Source: Ulota crispa (taxonomy: Eukaryota > Streptophyta > Bryopsida > Orthotrichales > Orthotrichaceae). Taken from it: a stretch of 64,000 nt of DNA. Below, in pieces: positions 36,274 to 48,040 of this stretch. The translations under genes and the position numbers were made by a program. The notes below the pieces were generated by a model, which worked only from the letters and a program-made list of their open reading frames with translations, ran no database searches and was not told the origin of the DNA. The stretch covers positions 1,860,001 to 1,924,000 of the forward strand of contig OY987243.1 in NCBI GenBank assembly GCA_963920765.1. The letters run 5' to 3'. The first letter of the stretch is position 1. Each line of letters starts with the position of its first letter.

Positions 36274-36291
36274 CAGGGCTTTAGGGATTAA
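35510..36291. mobile_element. TTAA-type foldback MITE, 782 bp (subfamily 3)
   Basis: Left end GTAACCCCTAAAGCCCTGAAC (first T of TTAA changed to G), right end GTTCAGGGCTTTAGGGATTAA. Long arms meet near 35890. A run of 37 A (36234-36270) in the right arm corresponds to a T-rich stretch in the left arm, so it is a slippage expansion rather than an mRNA tail. Confidence 0.8.
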
Positions 36292-37499
36292 GGTAAGGGG
36301 TGTGAAAACAAGGTGCCCATATAAAACAAAAAAATACATGGAGACTTCTGAGTTGAGCTCTTCTTCGAGCCATGTCCTATTAACAATATTCATAAGATAG
36401 TCTGCTCTAAAACCACTCACTCATTTTGAACCGCTCGGGTAGCTTGTATTGAAATGGTGCACTAGTGGTTCTTAAATTGGCCTCTTATAAGTAATTGAAT
36501 GCATGGAAGAAAAGGTGTTTTTAATTGTAAGAGCTAATCATTCTCCTTGCTTCCCCAAATCTCTTCACAACTTGCAAGTGAACGGTTCTTGGAAGGTCTA
36601 AGGTTAATAATAGGTACCTATGACTCATGCACTTTGAGAGTTCATAAGTAATTCAAAAATGCTTCAAAAAATATGAAACAACTTGTGTTGCATTTGGCAT
36701 CTATTTCACTTTGTCTGAAAAATGAACTAAAAATCCTCCCATCCACAAAAACCACGAAAAAGGTAGATGAGCCCTTAGATGGATGGTTTCTGAGCAGACT
36801 ACCTTACTCATGAAGATATGACAACTAGAGGGCATTTGCATGGTCAAGTGGACCAAAAACGGCAGATATGACTTCATAAAACGTCCAAAATTTTGAGATT
36901 TCTATGAGTATGGATCACAAAGTGTTTGTTTTCCTTTATACAAATACGTGCATTATACAAAAAAAGACCAAGCCCATGTAGCCATTAGGAAGGCTTTTGC
37001 AAAAGAAAAAGAAAAAAACTAAAAAAATGTTGAAGTCATTAAGATATTGCTGCTTAAACATTCAGCCTTAATTTGGACACTAAAAAGTCCATAGCTATTA
37101 TTGTATACCACTTGTCTAAAATTATAGCAGGTTTTTGAAATACTTAAAAGATGCTAAATCACATATGTAGTCCCTATGTACGCATTATAGCTAAATTGAT
37201 ACATTATGTCTATCATTTTCATAGGATGTTGTGAATGGGACAATCCAAATATATGCATTGAAAAGTCCCTTATTTCTTATATTATCAATTTTAACAAACA
37301 TTGATTACATATTTTGTTTTATGAACAAGAATAGAATATATTCACTACTTTAGGATGCTTCCAAGCTCTTTCTTCTATGAAAAATAAGCCATGCAATCAA
37401 GACATGTTCCTGAAAATTAAATGGGACATACATTTTGGTCTAGCCGACCATGCATCCACCCTGGAGGGGTTGATGACTAAGGATTGCATGCACCAACAC
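36292..37499. other. AT-rich intergenic DNA
   Basis: No gene, RNA gene or defined repeat seen. Confidence 0.4.
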
Positions 37500-38102
37500 T
37501 AAGACCATCCCCAATGTATCCGTAATACAGCACGCTAAAACTCACTTGACATATCAACAACCATCAAATCATGATCTGATGGTTGTTGATATGTCAAGTT
37601 GGGTTTTAGCATGTTGTGTTACAAATACACCCAAGGTGGCAACTCACAATACAAAGATAGGGGCTTTCTTATCTCTTCTGATGTACAAGAAGGGAACAAA
37701 TTGTTTTATTAAGTATGTTATAGAAACATAGCAAGAAAGAAGACATTGAGAGGATTCAAATGGTGTCATTTTTATACTAATCATAAAAGTTTAAGGTTCT
37801 CAAAAGTCATTTTAAGAACTTATAATACAAATAATTTCTCAAACAAGTAGCACCACATAGACCCTAGCTCATTTTTGAAATTATTAAAAATTATTATTTC
37901 TTAAATACTCTTCTAAAAAAATTTAAGAATCCTAATGTTAAAACTTCATTATGACCTATAAAAGTTTTATTATAAGCTCTTTTAAGATTATAATAATTTC
38001 TTAGAAATGAAGTATTCAGCTCATTTTACCCTTTCTTAAATCGGTCCCCTGCACATTATGGAGGAGTTGCCACTCCGGGCAAATACATTGGGGATGCCCT
38101 AA
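37500..38102. mobile_element. Tourist-like (PIF/Harbinger) MITE, 597 bp
   Basis: The element 37503-38099 has ends GACCATCCCCAATGTAT and ATACATTGGGGATGCCC and is flanked on both sides by TAA (37500-37502, 38100-38102), the 3-bp target typical of PIF/Harbinger elements. Its left part contains a strong inner hairpin (37540-37600, around CATCAAATCATGATCTGATG). Confidence 0.75.
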
Positions 38103-38980
38103 CAATTGCAGTCCAAACTCCAAAGCCTTGGAATCTGACAAATCCTCGCAACTCCAATTGTGGTTGAAGACCAGCCCCCGTTGTGGCCGCTGCCCAGCCT
38201 GAGGAGGGGCTGCAGCCTGCAGGGAACACCATGAAAGGCTGTTGCCGCAGGCCAGCCTCCAAACTCCCTAAGACTTACTCCCCAGCCACACAAACACATC
38301 CCAACAATTTAGTGTTACCTCCGCTCCCTTCTGTTTCCCTGCATTGCCCTGCCCTGCCTTGCCATTGGCAGTGGCTCTGGATTTGTTGGCCCAGGAGGTG
38401 TCTACTTCTGCACCTTGTAAGTTAAAATAACAGAACATGATGTATTTGGTTTCCCACTCCAGTTGTCCCCAGAGACTGCTAATTTACTGTGGATGATTTT
38501 CCCCCATAATTTTACCTCATTTCAACACTGTCTAGCTTACCTTCAGCCCAAAAGGACAAAACTGAATTCACGTCAATTCTTGGCTTCTTGCGTCTGGGCA
38601 GGCCCTAAGTTAGCAGGTCCAACGTTTATTGGATTCTTGTGAAATCTAGACTAGGCACGTGTTGCACTACTAACTCAAAGCTCTAGTTTTTTTTTGAGCA
38701 ATCGTTGCGGTGAAAAAATTATATACCAAGTGAACTTTTGTTTCAAGTTGGGATTAGGATGTGCAATTAGTTTACAGCATTGTGGTCAAGTCTTTTACAA
38801 CTCTCCTGATAAAGCAGGACAGCAGGTTATACGGACAATTAGTAAGAAAACTTCTAGGCAAGTGGGTGAGCAATTGACACCTTTCAATGTCTTTCATTGT
38901 CTACACTTTGAATGATGAATTCAACTTTTAGACCACCCCGAATGATTAATTTTCATCGTGATAATTGGTTTAAATATTTC
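38103..38980. other. Intergenic DNA
   Basis: About 38100-38430 is richer in G+C but shows no recognisable coding sequence; a 73-codon frame at 38694-38915 is unrecognised. Confidence 0.35.
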
Positions 38981-39545
38981 TTAACCCCTAAATGCCCAAT
39001 CGATCATTTTTTGGTCGTTGCCCTTTTTGTGAGTTGCCCAACATGTAATAAAAACATTTTTTGAAAAAAAAAGGAATTTTATATGGGAAAGCAAGACTAC
39101 TTTCTAATCCAATTTGAATCATGTCAATCCAATTTAATCTCAATCAAGGAGATTTTTTCAAAGATAAACATTTCAATATTTGTTAGTGTTATAAAATTTA
39201 CTATTTCAAGAAACTAATGATGTTCTCTCCTTCAAAAATATTTCATTTTTGAATTTTAGAATATAGTTTTTAGTTTTAACCAATCACACCAAATTTTAAA
39301 TTTTATGAATCAAATTTGTAATTTTGATGAATATAAAATGATAAATGCTTCTAAATTTGTTAAATGAGAGTCCAAAACTTTTTTTGAATGTTTGACACTT
39401 TGACCGATGGTCAATTACTAAACATCATGATTCTTATTTTCTCTTTTGAAACAAGCTCAATAACTAACTTCATTGAAGTTACAAAAGTTTCATTCTATAC
39501 TGCATTTATGTTTTGTCCTTACCCCTTGGGGCATTTAGGGGTTAA
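38981..39545. mobile_element. TTAA-type MITE, 565 bp (subfamily 4)
   Basis: Starts TTAACCCCTAAATGCCCAA and ends GGGGCATTTAGGGGTTAA. Homologous throughout to 55095-55636 (shared AATCATGTCAATCCAA, TTTCAATAT, GTTTGAC, TTTTGTCCTTACCCC-type blocks). Confidence 0.83.
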
Positions 39546-40218
39546 ACTCTCCCAATACATATCAATAACATAATCTTCTGAATTTCCAAATTACTTAGAC
39601 AAGCACACAATGTTAACCAATACTCCCACTACATTAGTTTTCCTTATTTGGGGAAAGCCAATTTTTAAAAATCCCACTTTTGAATGTTGTGATCTCGTCC
39701 ATAGTAAGGATCTAGGGTCTAATATTTTTTGCTGTTGTACAATTCAGGCTGGCTATGAAATTCTAAGGGGAAATGCACAAATCTCTTCATAAAGTCACTT
39801 CTATGATGATTTTCAAAGGGCCTTAGTTTATGGTGATTTTGAACACAAAATGAAATGCTTCAAGTGGTTTAACATTAAAATAATTGGGCGGAGAAATGGA
39901 CGAGATTGCCAAATTTCCTCTCCGAAGACAATTGTGCATGTCTACCATCCAATGAAACAAACCACCAAAGTTTAAAATTTTAAAATAAAATCCTTCCCCG
40001 AGGTCTGTGGGAGGCTTGATGCGTTTGCTTTGCTTGTTTGTCTGGGTTTGACTTTGGTGTTTGCTTCCTTTTAAGAACTTGAGAAACGTCAATTCTAATG
40101 ATTTCATGTCATGTGAAATATTTTATTTGTTCACAACAATAATCCATGCCGGAAATTACATGGTAATTTTCGGTTTGTTTGACACAATGCTACCTAACAA
40201 AGAAGTACTTAACTCAAT
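39546..40218. other. Intergenic DNA
   Basis: No gene recognised; unremarkable AT-rich sequence. Confidence 0.4.
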
Positions 40219-40476
40219 TAACACCATGTTTGTTATAATGAGAGAATGGGGACCTCTCAAAATAAACACTAAATGAGAGCTTTTAGCTCAAATTGAGCTG
40301 AATTGAAACAAAACTTTTCAATTTCAAGTCAAATCTAAAAGGTTTTATGTCAATCTAACTCAATTGACCAAAAATCTTTCATTTAATTGCCCTACTACTT
40401 TTCAATTTCAAGTTGTATTTTCTGTAAATTACTCTCAATTTGTTGGAAAACTCTCATTATAACAAATATGGTGTTA
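40219..40476. mobile_element. MITE, 258 bp, TAACACCATATTTGTTA family
   Basis: Starts TAACACCATGTTTGTTATAA and ends TTATAACAAATATGGTGTTA. It agrees in size and termini with 33683-33941, but the interior differs. Confidence 0.7.
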
Positions 40477-40987
40477 TTTTCTATATTTGGTTTAATAACA
40501 TTTTTATTGGACTGATTAATTCATTAATTTGTAAATCTCATAGAATATCCCACACAATCTTATAAGCATTTGTAACATCAAATTTATATAAAGTTCTTCC
40601 TAATTAGGCAAGGTTCAACAATAGTCCTTTAAAAAGAAAAGAACAAATATATAGAAGCTTACATTGCAACATGGGAGTACCTTATAAGGGATGTGGTTTT
40701 GTGAATGATTATCCAAGTCCTAGAGTTTGTCTGATTTTTTTGAGAAATTAATTCCACGTGTTCCGAAGATTCACGAAATTATGTATATAACTGATTCCGA
40801 GTTACTTGGAAACATGTGTTTTTATTTTTATTTTATTTTTATTTTTTAGAAAATTGAAACAAAAGTACTTACAAAACCCTACAAAGCAGTGAGACAACAT
40901 GTTCTCTAATGAAAAATAGTAATTTAATTTTTGATTCTAACATCTTGAACTACTTATGTAACACAAACATTTAATAAAATCTTATAA

Positions 40988-41003
40988 ATACATATACATA
41001 TAC

Positions 41004-41072
<69 letters not shown>
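40988..41072. repeat. (TA)n microsatellite
   Basis: Imperfect ACATAT units pass into a long pure TA run. The ORF across it is a repeat artefact. Confidence 0.95.
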
Positions 41073-41339
41073 CAAAAATCATGGATATCAATGTTGCAAA
41101 TCTTCTCTCACTAAGTCTTGTGTAGCAATTTCTTGACATGGCATATTGTAGTGAAAAAAGTTGAGTTTTTTCAAGTACTTCCTTCTTAGCATATTTGAGC
41201 GGGCTCATTGATGTTTCCACAAAAAAATCTACATAAATTACAAAAAAATTGAGTAAAAAAAGGAGGCCGCAACAACAAGCCATTATATATTTGGTTTTTA
41301 TAAAACAATCTTTGAATTCCAGCGGCATAGTGAATACTA

Positions 41340-41824
41340 GTATTTTGAGTGAGTAGAACATGCATGAGTAATGCAACATTCAACTTTATAAAATACCAAT
41401 ATTTCACAAACCATTTGGTCTAGAATCTAATCTTGATGTACTATACAAATACAAAAAATCAATATTTCACAATTGGTGTAGAATCTTATCCACATGCATC
41501 ATCATTTTGGTCCTTTTTTGAAACCAACAATATCACTTGCTTTCATCACAATGTTAATTTTTAATATTTTGCTAGGAGGCACTTGGCATTTTATTGCTTT
41601 CTAGCACATGGTTGGAGGATGCTTGGTGTTTTATATTTGGGACATCCTTTATTGTTTCAACTTCCACCAAAAAGTTCTACAAAATTTTGAAAATGAACTT
41701 TGTTGGAGGACACTTGGTGTTCTATATCTTGGGCGTCCTTTGATGCTGCAACTTAGAACAAAAAATTCTAGAAGGTTTTGGAAAAGGGTGCACTTAGGGA
41801 AATCCTCCCACTTAGTAGTATAGA
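41340..41824 (-). mobile_element. Helitron-like element, minus strand
   Basis: On the minus strand the sequence starts at 41824 with TCTATACTACTAAGTGGGAG after an A, the form of plant Helitron 5' ends. It is homologous to 47303-47712 and contains an internal duplication of a CACTTGGTGTTCTATAT-type block (41600 and 41705). The 3' end near 41340 has CTAG but no clear hairpin, so that border is approximate. Confidence 0.5.
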
Positions 41825-41971
41825 TAGCATCTCAACCAATCAGTGCTTGAACTTGCTCTCTTTGGAGAATATGATTAAGTAAAGTTGAATTATTACTCTA
41901 TCATGCTAAATTCCAAATAAAAAACTAATTCTTTTTGCCTAAACTAATACAATTCTAGTGTGCTTTCATTC

Positions 41972-42340
41972 TTAACCCCTAAATGCCAAGGCAAACATTT
42001 TTTGTCCGCCAGCTTTAAAATAAACACTTTGTAGCACAACGAAGAAGTCAATTTTACCTAATTTTTTTCAAAAATGACCATAAACACATGGGCTACCATG
42101 GATGGTAAAGAAAAAACCTCATAAAAGACACTCATATTTGATGCAATCTAAATTGTGAGAAGATTCATAGACACGGTGTGAGGCCCATTGCTACCCTTCT
42201 TGCGGTTCTTATGAGGGTACCATGCATTGTTGACTTTTTCAACTTTCAAAAACAATCCTATAAGGTGGGTAGTGCCGTGGTTCTGTAGAGCTCTTACGCA
42301 GGGCAGGCCAGCGGTTATCAAGCTGGCATTTATGAGTTAA
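41972..42340. mobile_element. TTAA-type MITE, 369 bp
   Basis: Left end TTAACCCCTAAATGCCAAG; right end inverted reads TTAACTCATAAATGCCAGC. Interior homologous to 25504-25865. Confidence 0.7.
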
Positions 42341-43366
42341 GTAGTCCAAATTCTTTATGAAAAGAGTAATTGATTGGAAATTGCCATTTTAAATGATGGA
42401 GTTAAATGGTTCCAAATCTTGAAATGACATGGCAATGTTTGGATTAACTTGTACTTACGTTGTTGTTTTCTACTAAAATTTGGCATGTTTGTCAAATTTT
42501 ACTAAATATGGATTATACCATGAATTTTGGAAATTTTAATGCAAAATAAAGGTAGATTTTTTATTTTTGATTGCACAAATCTTCAAATATTTTGCATATA
42601 TCTATCAATATTTTGCACATGATATATGTAAAACATTAAGAAATTTTTGGATGTATTGCATGTTGGTAATTTTTAGATTTTGAGATGTCCAATTCTTTTT
42701 TTAATATGGCATATATAAAACTATAGTAAAAAGAATTTGTGTTCTAAATGAATGAATGATATTTCATTTATGTTTACATTGCATACCTTTGACCCTGTTC
42801 TCAGAGTTAGATTTGGTCACAATCTATTTCAACCCCATGCAGCAACATGGTATCGCACCCTTTATAATGTGGCATAACTTCTTCAATGTAAACATGTGAA
42901 GTTCTAAACAATTGAAAGATTTATCATAATCATGTTGCATAGTATTCGAAATACTATTGAAATGTTTTACCTATCACTATATTGAATTTATCTGTACTAT
43001 TGTGAATCACCTAAAGCTTAGCCACCCTTTTCCATTCTAAAACATGGATTGCTGTCTATCATGCAATATTCAAAATTCTCTATTAACACCAAAAGTTTCC
43101 AATTCTGTATTAGAGGAGAGAGAAGAAAAGGTACAAGAAGAGAAAGTGAAAAGTCCCTAGAAATTTACATCATAAACTCAATTTTTTTTATTAACACCAA
43201 AGTTTCCAAATCTTCCATAATAAAAACTGCTCAGTCAAAATTATATTAATAGTTTAATAAGTACTCTTTCAACAAAAATCATGAAATAGAAATACGGCAC
43301 AAAGCGCGTGCAAGGCACATATGTTCACATTATAGAGAGCTAATCCTGCCCTTGATATATCCGGTC
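42341..43366. other. AT-rich intergenic DNA
   Basis: Nothing recognised. Confidence 0.4.
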
Positions 43367-44092
43367 TTAACCCCTGAAGGACCATTGGTCCTTTTGGGGG
43401 ACAAACGGGATTTAGGGCATGTACTAACAACTAAACTACTTTGTGGGATTTTTTGAAACTTTTATGGGCAATGGGGAATTCAAAGATTTATGTGGGCATC
43501 TAACTTTTTCTTCATTTTGACATTTATTGAAGAAGTTAAAAATGAATTTATGGAAAACATGTGAGATTGGGCAACCCAAAAGCTTCTTTAAAATTTGTAT
43601 TTTTCAAAATTAAAAATATGAAATAGGTCCTTTAGAGTTACATCTAGGTGTGGAGCTTTGAATCATTCAATTTTGATTGAAGAGATGAAAGTTATGAGAA
43701 GTTTTTGTTTACGGGCAAGTGTGGTTTTGAGAGAAACCATACCTAGTTGCAAACAAAAATTTCTCATAGCTTTCATCTCATCAATCAAAATTGAATGATT
43801 CAAAGCTCTCCACCTAGATATAAGTCTAAAGAACCTATTTCATATTTTTATTTTTAAAATTTGCAAGTTTTAAAGGATTTTTTTGGGCTGGCCGGTCTCG
43901 CCCATTTTCTAGAAACTCATTTTCACTTCTTCAATAAATGTTAGAATGAAAAAAAAGTTAGATGCCCACGTAAATCTTTGAATTCCCTATCATCCATTAA
44001 AATTTCAAAAAATCCACAAAGTAGTTTGGCCATAGGTACATGCCTAAAATCCCATTTGTCCCTCAAAGGGACAATGATCCGTTAGGGGTTAA
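43367..44092. mobile_element. TTAA-type foldback MITE, 726 bp (subfamily 1)
   Basis: Starts TTAACCCCTGAAGGACCATTG and ends CAATGATCCGTTAGGGGTTAA. Arms of about 340 bp meet near 43740; same family as 7200-7909 and 60694-61389. Confidence 0.87.
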
Positions 44093-44112
44093 AACTAGTT
44101 TCCAACCTCTAT

Positions 44113-44638
44113 TTAACCCCTAAAGGCCCAAGCAACATTTTTTGGCAACATAGCAATTTTGGGCAGCACACTACAAATGGATTTTTTATTATTTTTCCTT
44201 CTTTTCACACATGATGTGCCCAAGGAGTGGCTTCAATGTCCAACAAATTAAGTAACTTTTGACTACATGGTTCAAAAGTCATTGCATGATATGTAATTTA
44301 TTTTGAACTCTGAGCAGCTTGGGAAGCTCAAAAAAATCATTCATACATACATACATACATACATACATACATACATACATACATACCAACATACATACAT
44401 ATGTATGTATATATGAGTTTTTTGAGCTGCCTAAGCTGCTCGGAGTTCAAAATAAAATTACATATCATGTAATGACTTTTGAACCATGTAGTCAAAAGTT
44501 ACTTAATTTGTTGAACCTTGAAGCTACTCCTTGGGCACATGTTGTATAAAATTTTCAAAGAAAAAAATAACACCTTCAATCATATCGAGCTGCCCAAAAT
44601 CTAGTTTGTCCCATGTAGGGATGATGGGCTTTTAGGGG
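44113..44638. mobile_element. TTAA-type foldback MITE, about 526 bp (subfamily 3)
   Basis: Starts TTAACCCCTAAAGGCCCAAG. Arms carry CAAGGAGTGGCTTCAATG and its complement and meet in a CATA microsatellite. The right end reads GGGCTTTTAGGGG and then runs straight into CTCATCGCC of the next element, with the expected TTAA missing. Confidence 0.75.
44336..44412. repeat. (CATA)n microsatellite
   Basis: About 17 CATA units at the loop of the foldback element, ending in CATATGTATGTATATATG, so the repeat itself folds back. Confidence 0.9.
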
Positions 44639-45580
44639 CTCATCGCCTAAGGAGACAAAAATGTCCTCATAGTTTAGGAGTTCAATTTGAAATGCTGTAA
44701 CTTTTGTGTATACTGTCCCAAATCCAATAAAATTTGATGGCAAAGTTGCGCATTTTAGTCTAGTTTCTATGGTAAAAATTTCAAATCAATTTGAGACATA
44801 TTGAGTATGAGAAAGCCATTCAAAGTTCACAGGGTCAATTTGAGTTCACCACATTGCATTGTGATGGCTGCTACTTTGAAGGCTTGTTTTTTTTTCATCA
44901 AATATTTTTTTTGGGATTTGTTCCCTTGAATAGAATTTTCATGTCAATCCAAGTTCCTTTGAATGCTTGGGAGCGATTCAAAGTTCAAAATCCACACATT
45001 TTTGCAGGACATTGAATTTTGGTGGCTTATAACTTCTTCGTAAAAAGTCTTTTTCCAATAACTTTTCTTGGAAGAGTTGTGTATACTAGTCTAGTTATTG
45101 TTGTTAAAATTTCATATCAATCCAAGAATTTATGAGTGAGTAAGAAGCATTTTAGGAGAGGGAGGTATAGCCATAGATGTGATTTTTGTTATTTTTTTCA
45201 CTATTTCTGAACTTTCCAAAACAATTTTACAAACACCATGAGTCTATTGAATGATATTTTCTTTCACCAATGTGTTTGTATACTAGTTTTGAATCACTTT
45301 ACATTTTCTCAATATTTTTCATTTGAGTAGGTTTAGATGTCAAATTCACCTCCAAACGTGTTTTTAGGAAAATTCCAACATCTTTTTTCAACAATAAAAC
45401 ATTATAATCTTCCAATTTGTGAGGTCAAATGACCCCAAATTTAATCCACATCATTTGCAACATGCACACTACAAGATTGTACAATTGAGATTTTCATACT
45501 TTACCTACATTTAGACTTATTACACTTGAATAGTAAGAATGTGTTTAGGCCTCTTTGGACCTTAGGCGATGAGGGGTTAA
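44639..45580. mobile_element. TTAA-type element, about 940 bp, abutting the previous one
   Basis: Inner ends CTCATCGCCTAAGG and CCTTAGGCGATGAG form a perfect 14-nt inverted repeat. The right side continues GGGTTAA, so read from the right the end is TTAACCCCTCATCGCC, the family pattern, and the length matches other TTAA MITEs. On the left the expected TTAACCC is absent. The alternative is an unrelated element inserted with a GGG target duplication in the GGGG of the foldback. Confidence 0.6.
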
Positions 45581-46641
45581 AGCTAAGGTCGGATGCTAAT
45601 GGTCTTTTGGAAAACGAATGCCCACAAGCGCCAGTTTGCTAAGTGCTTAGGATTTCCTTGCGTTTGGGTTTCGGATGTCTACTTGCATTTGTTTGTTTTG
45701 ATTTTCTCGTTCTAATCACGTTCCAGAGTGCCAATTGCTTCATGACCTTAAACTTAGCGCTGTGTAGGGTAAAAAATGGATGAACCGGGTGGGGACTGGG
45801 GAGAGGCCACGGCCGGCCCACCAGTCTAACCCAAATAGAAAGCTCTAAAATGCCCTGGCTTGACTCAAGTCTCACATTGATCGGGGACATGAATGGCTAA
45901 TCTCTTATTAATTGTGTCTTGCAAATTATTTATTTCTAGAGTTAGTGCAAGTTAGTGCTACTAGCGTTATTAATGCAGGTGCAGTGATTAAAATAATTCT
46001 TGTAGCATGATCCAGAAATTTGAAACACAAATCAGGGCTTAAGTTAGCAAAGAAGGCAACTGCCAACTGCCACTTGTCAACATAAGTAAATATCAGTGCA
46101 AATGAATGCATAGAAACTTAACTTAACTGTAAGCACTAACTTAATGGGCACCTCCATAACTTGTTTGGCCCCTGATTCTTCAGTTCATCTAACTAAGACA
46201 ACAATAACCTCATTGCAGTATCCCACCTCAAGACTTGATGATGCACGCATGCCATCCTTGAACGTGCTCACTAATTCACACGCTACTTATGTTCCCAAAT
46301 GCAACTGAGGGTACACTTTAGAAGTATACAGCAGGATCCGGGAAATATTTGAGTTTTTTCTGTTGTTGATTTCCTTCAATTCCAGTATTGAACCCGTTTA
46401 TCAAGGAACTATTTTGATTATTTTCTGGTTTCATACTGTAAATATTTTTAAAGCTTTTAACTTGTTTTTCAGTCAATGATTATAAATAGCAAACGGTTTT
46501 TTCTCATTTCAGCCAGCTAGCCTTGAACTAGCTGATTCTTCCCAGACCTTGGTATAAAGTACTCTATTGAGGAAATTACCAAATGACCCCTTGCTTTGAT
46601 GGTTTTGAGAACTTCTAAATATTCCATCCCGCAACAAACCT
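45581..46641. other. Intergenic, single-copy-looking DNA
   Basis: About 45760-45860 is GC-rich. No gene recognised. Confidence 0.35.
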
Positions 46642-46808
46642 TTAAGCCCTAAAGGCCCTACTATCCCCTTGGCGGACAAGTAGATTTCAGGTATGTACCT
46701 AGTATAGCTAAACTAGTTTGTGTGATATTTTGAAACTTTTATTCAAGGTAGGGAATTCCAAGACCTGCGCAGGCATCTAATTTTTTCTTCATTTTGACAT
46801 TTATTGCA

Positions 46809-47081
46809 AAAAGTTATGGAGGGAAGCTATTTTGTGAGCATAGAATGGTGAACCTACGAGCAGTGAGGCAAGATTTTGTGAGCGGGATCAATTTTGAGCT
46901 CAAAATTAATGGGAAAACTTAAAAAACAACAATTTTTCAAGAGATGAATGTTTATAATGTGCAATTATAAGGTCTTATGTACACATTTATAGATGAAATT
47001 TAATATTTTGACAAAAAAATTATGCTCACTGCTCATGGCTCATGAATCCCTGCTCACGATTTAGCATTCTCCAAAAGTTAT
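46809..47081. mobile_element. Mutator-like MITE with 9-bp target duplication
   Basis: The element 46818-47072 starts GGAGGGAAGCTATTTTGTGAGCA and ends with the near-inverse TGCTCACGATTTAGCATTCTCC. It is flanked by AAAAGTTAT at 46809-46817 and 47073-47081. Nine-base duplications are typical of Mutator-like elements. Related sequence occurs at about 52208-52293 and 55650-55765. Confidence 0.75.
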
Positions 47082-47302
47082 GCATGGCTTTTTGAACACT
47101 TGTAGAAAGATCATTTTTGTCTTTTGTTTTGGTCTCATTGATTAGGATACTTTTTTGTTGATCATCAACAAAAAAACTAAGTTTTCTACTAGTGGAAAAA
47201 CAAGGGAGGGTGGGCTCTCCTGGCAGCCCTTTTTTTTTTAATTTGCATTTAAACAAAATAAAAATTTGAAATTGGTTCTTTAGAGAGATAGATATAGACA
47301 TA

Positions 47303-47712
47303 TCTATACTACTAAGTGGGAGCCTAACCCTTACTGACTCCGCGCCCTTTTCTAGAAGCTTCTAGAACTTTTTGGTTGTAAGTTGAAGCAATAAAGGATG
47401 CCTTAAATATTGAACACCAAACACCCTCCAACCATGTGTTAGAAAAACAACAAAATACCAAATGTCCCCTAGCAAAGTATAAAATAAGAGCATTGTGATG
47501 AGGGCATATACTACTTTGGTTTCCAAAAAGAACCAAAATGATGGTACATCAAGGTTAGATTCTGAACCAATTGTGAGATATTGACTTTTTGTAAAATACA
47601 TTAGGATTAGACTCTTTACTAATTAATTTGTGAGATGTTATTTTTTGTAAAATTGAATATTGCATTACCCATACATGTCCAATTCATGCAAAGCATGTGT
47701 TTGCATACTTAT
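47303..47712 (+). mobile_element. Helitron-like element
   Basis: Starts TCTATACTACTAAGTGGGAG between A and T, like plant Helitron 5' ends. Near the end is a perfect 7-bp hairpin (ATGCAAA 47686-47692, TTTGCAT 47700-47706). A canonical CTRR terminus is not obvious. Homologue in the other orientation at 41340-41824. Confidence 0.5.
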
Positions 47713-47790
47713 ATATATACATACATGGGAACCTTTGAATTATTCAATTTTGATTGATGAGTGAGAAGATTTAGTTTGCGGGTAGGTATG

Positions 47791-48040
47791 GGACTTCCAA
47801 ACCTCCAGTCCTTTTGCCCCTTGTAAAATTTGGTGCTTTACTTTTTTGAGCTCTATGTGTTTCTTTTTTTTTTACTTTTTTTTCCAAATTGTAGTAGACT
47901 AAGATTCCTTTGTTTTCACTGTTTGGATCAACGTGATTTGTATTTTTGAGTTTTATGTAAGGCCTCCAGTTTTGCCTAGTGTATTGTTCATGCATGACCT
48001 TCCGGCATTGCATGATTTTACAAAGTATGAATCACACCTC
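47791..48040 (-). repeat. Dispersed repeat with a conserved frame (copy 1)
   Basis: Inverted homologue of about 63705-63945. The minus-strand frame (48013-47771) includes NWRPYIKLK, GILVYYNLEKK and KAPNFTRGK, paralleling the second copy at protein level. Identity unknown; possibly a remnant of a mobile-element protein. Confidence 0.45.

Noticed and set aside
36152-36420. ORFs with poly-Lys or poly-Phe
   Set aside because: Translation of the 37-A homopolymer in a foldback MITE.
40954-41379. 141-codon minus-strand ORF with Ile-Tyr repeats
   Set aside because: Driven by the TA microsatellite; it crosses into a Helitron-like repeat.
44319-44549. ORF rich in His-Thr-Tyr-Ile repeats
   Set aside because: Translation of the CATA microsatellite.
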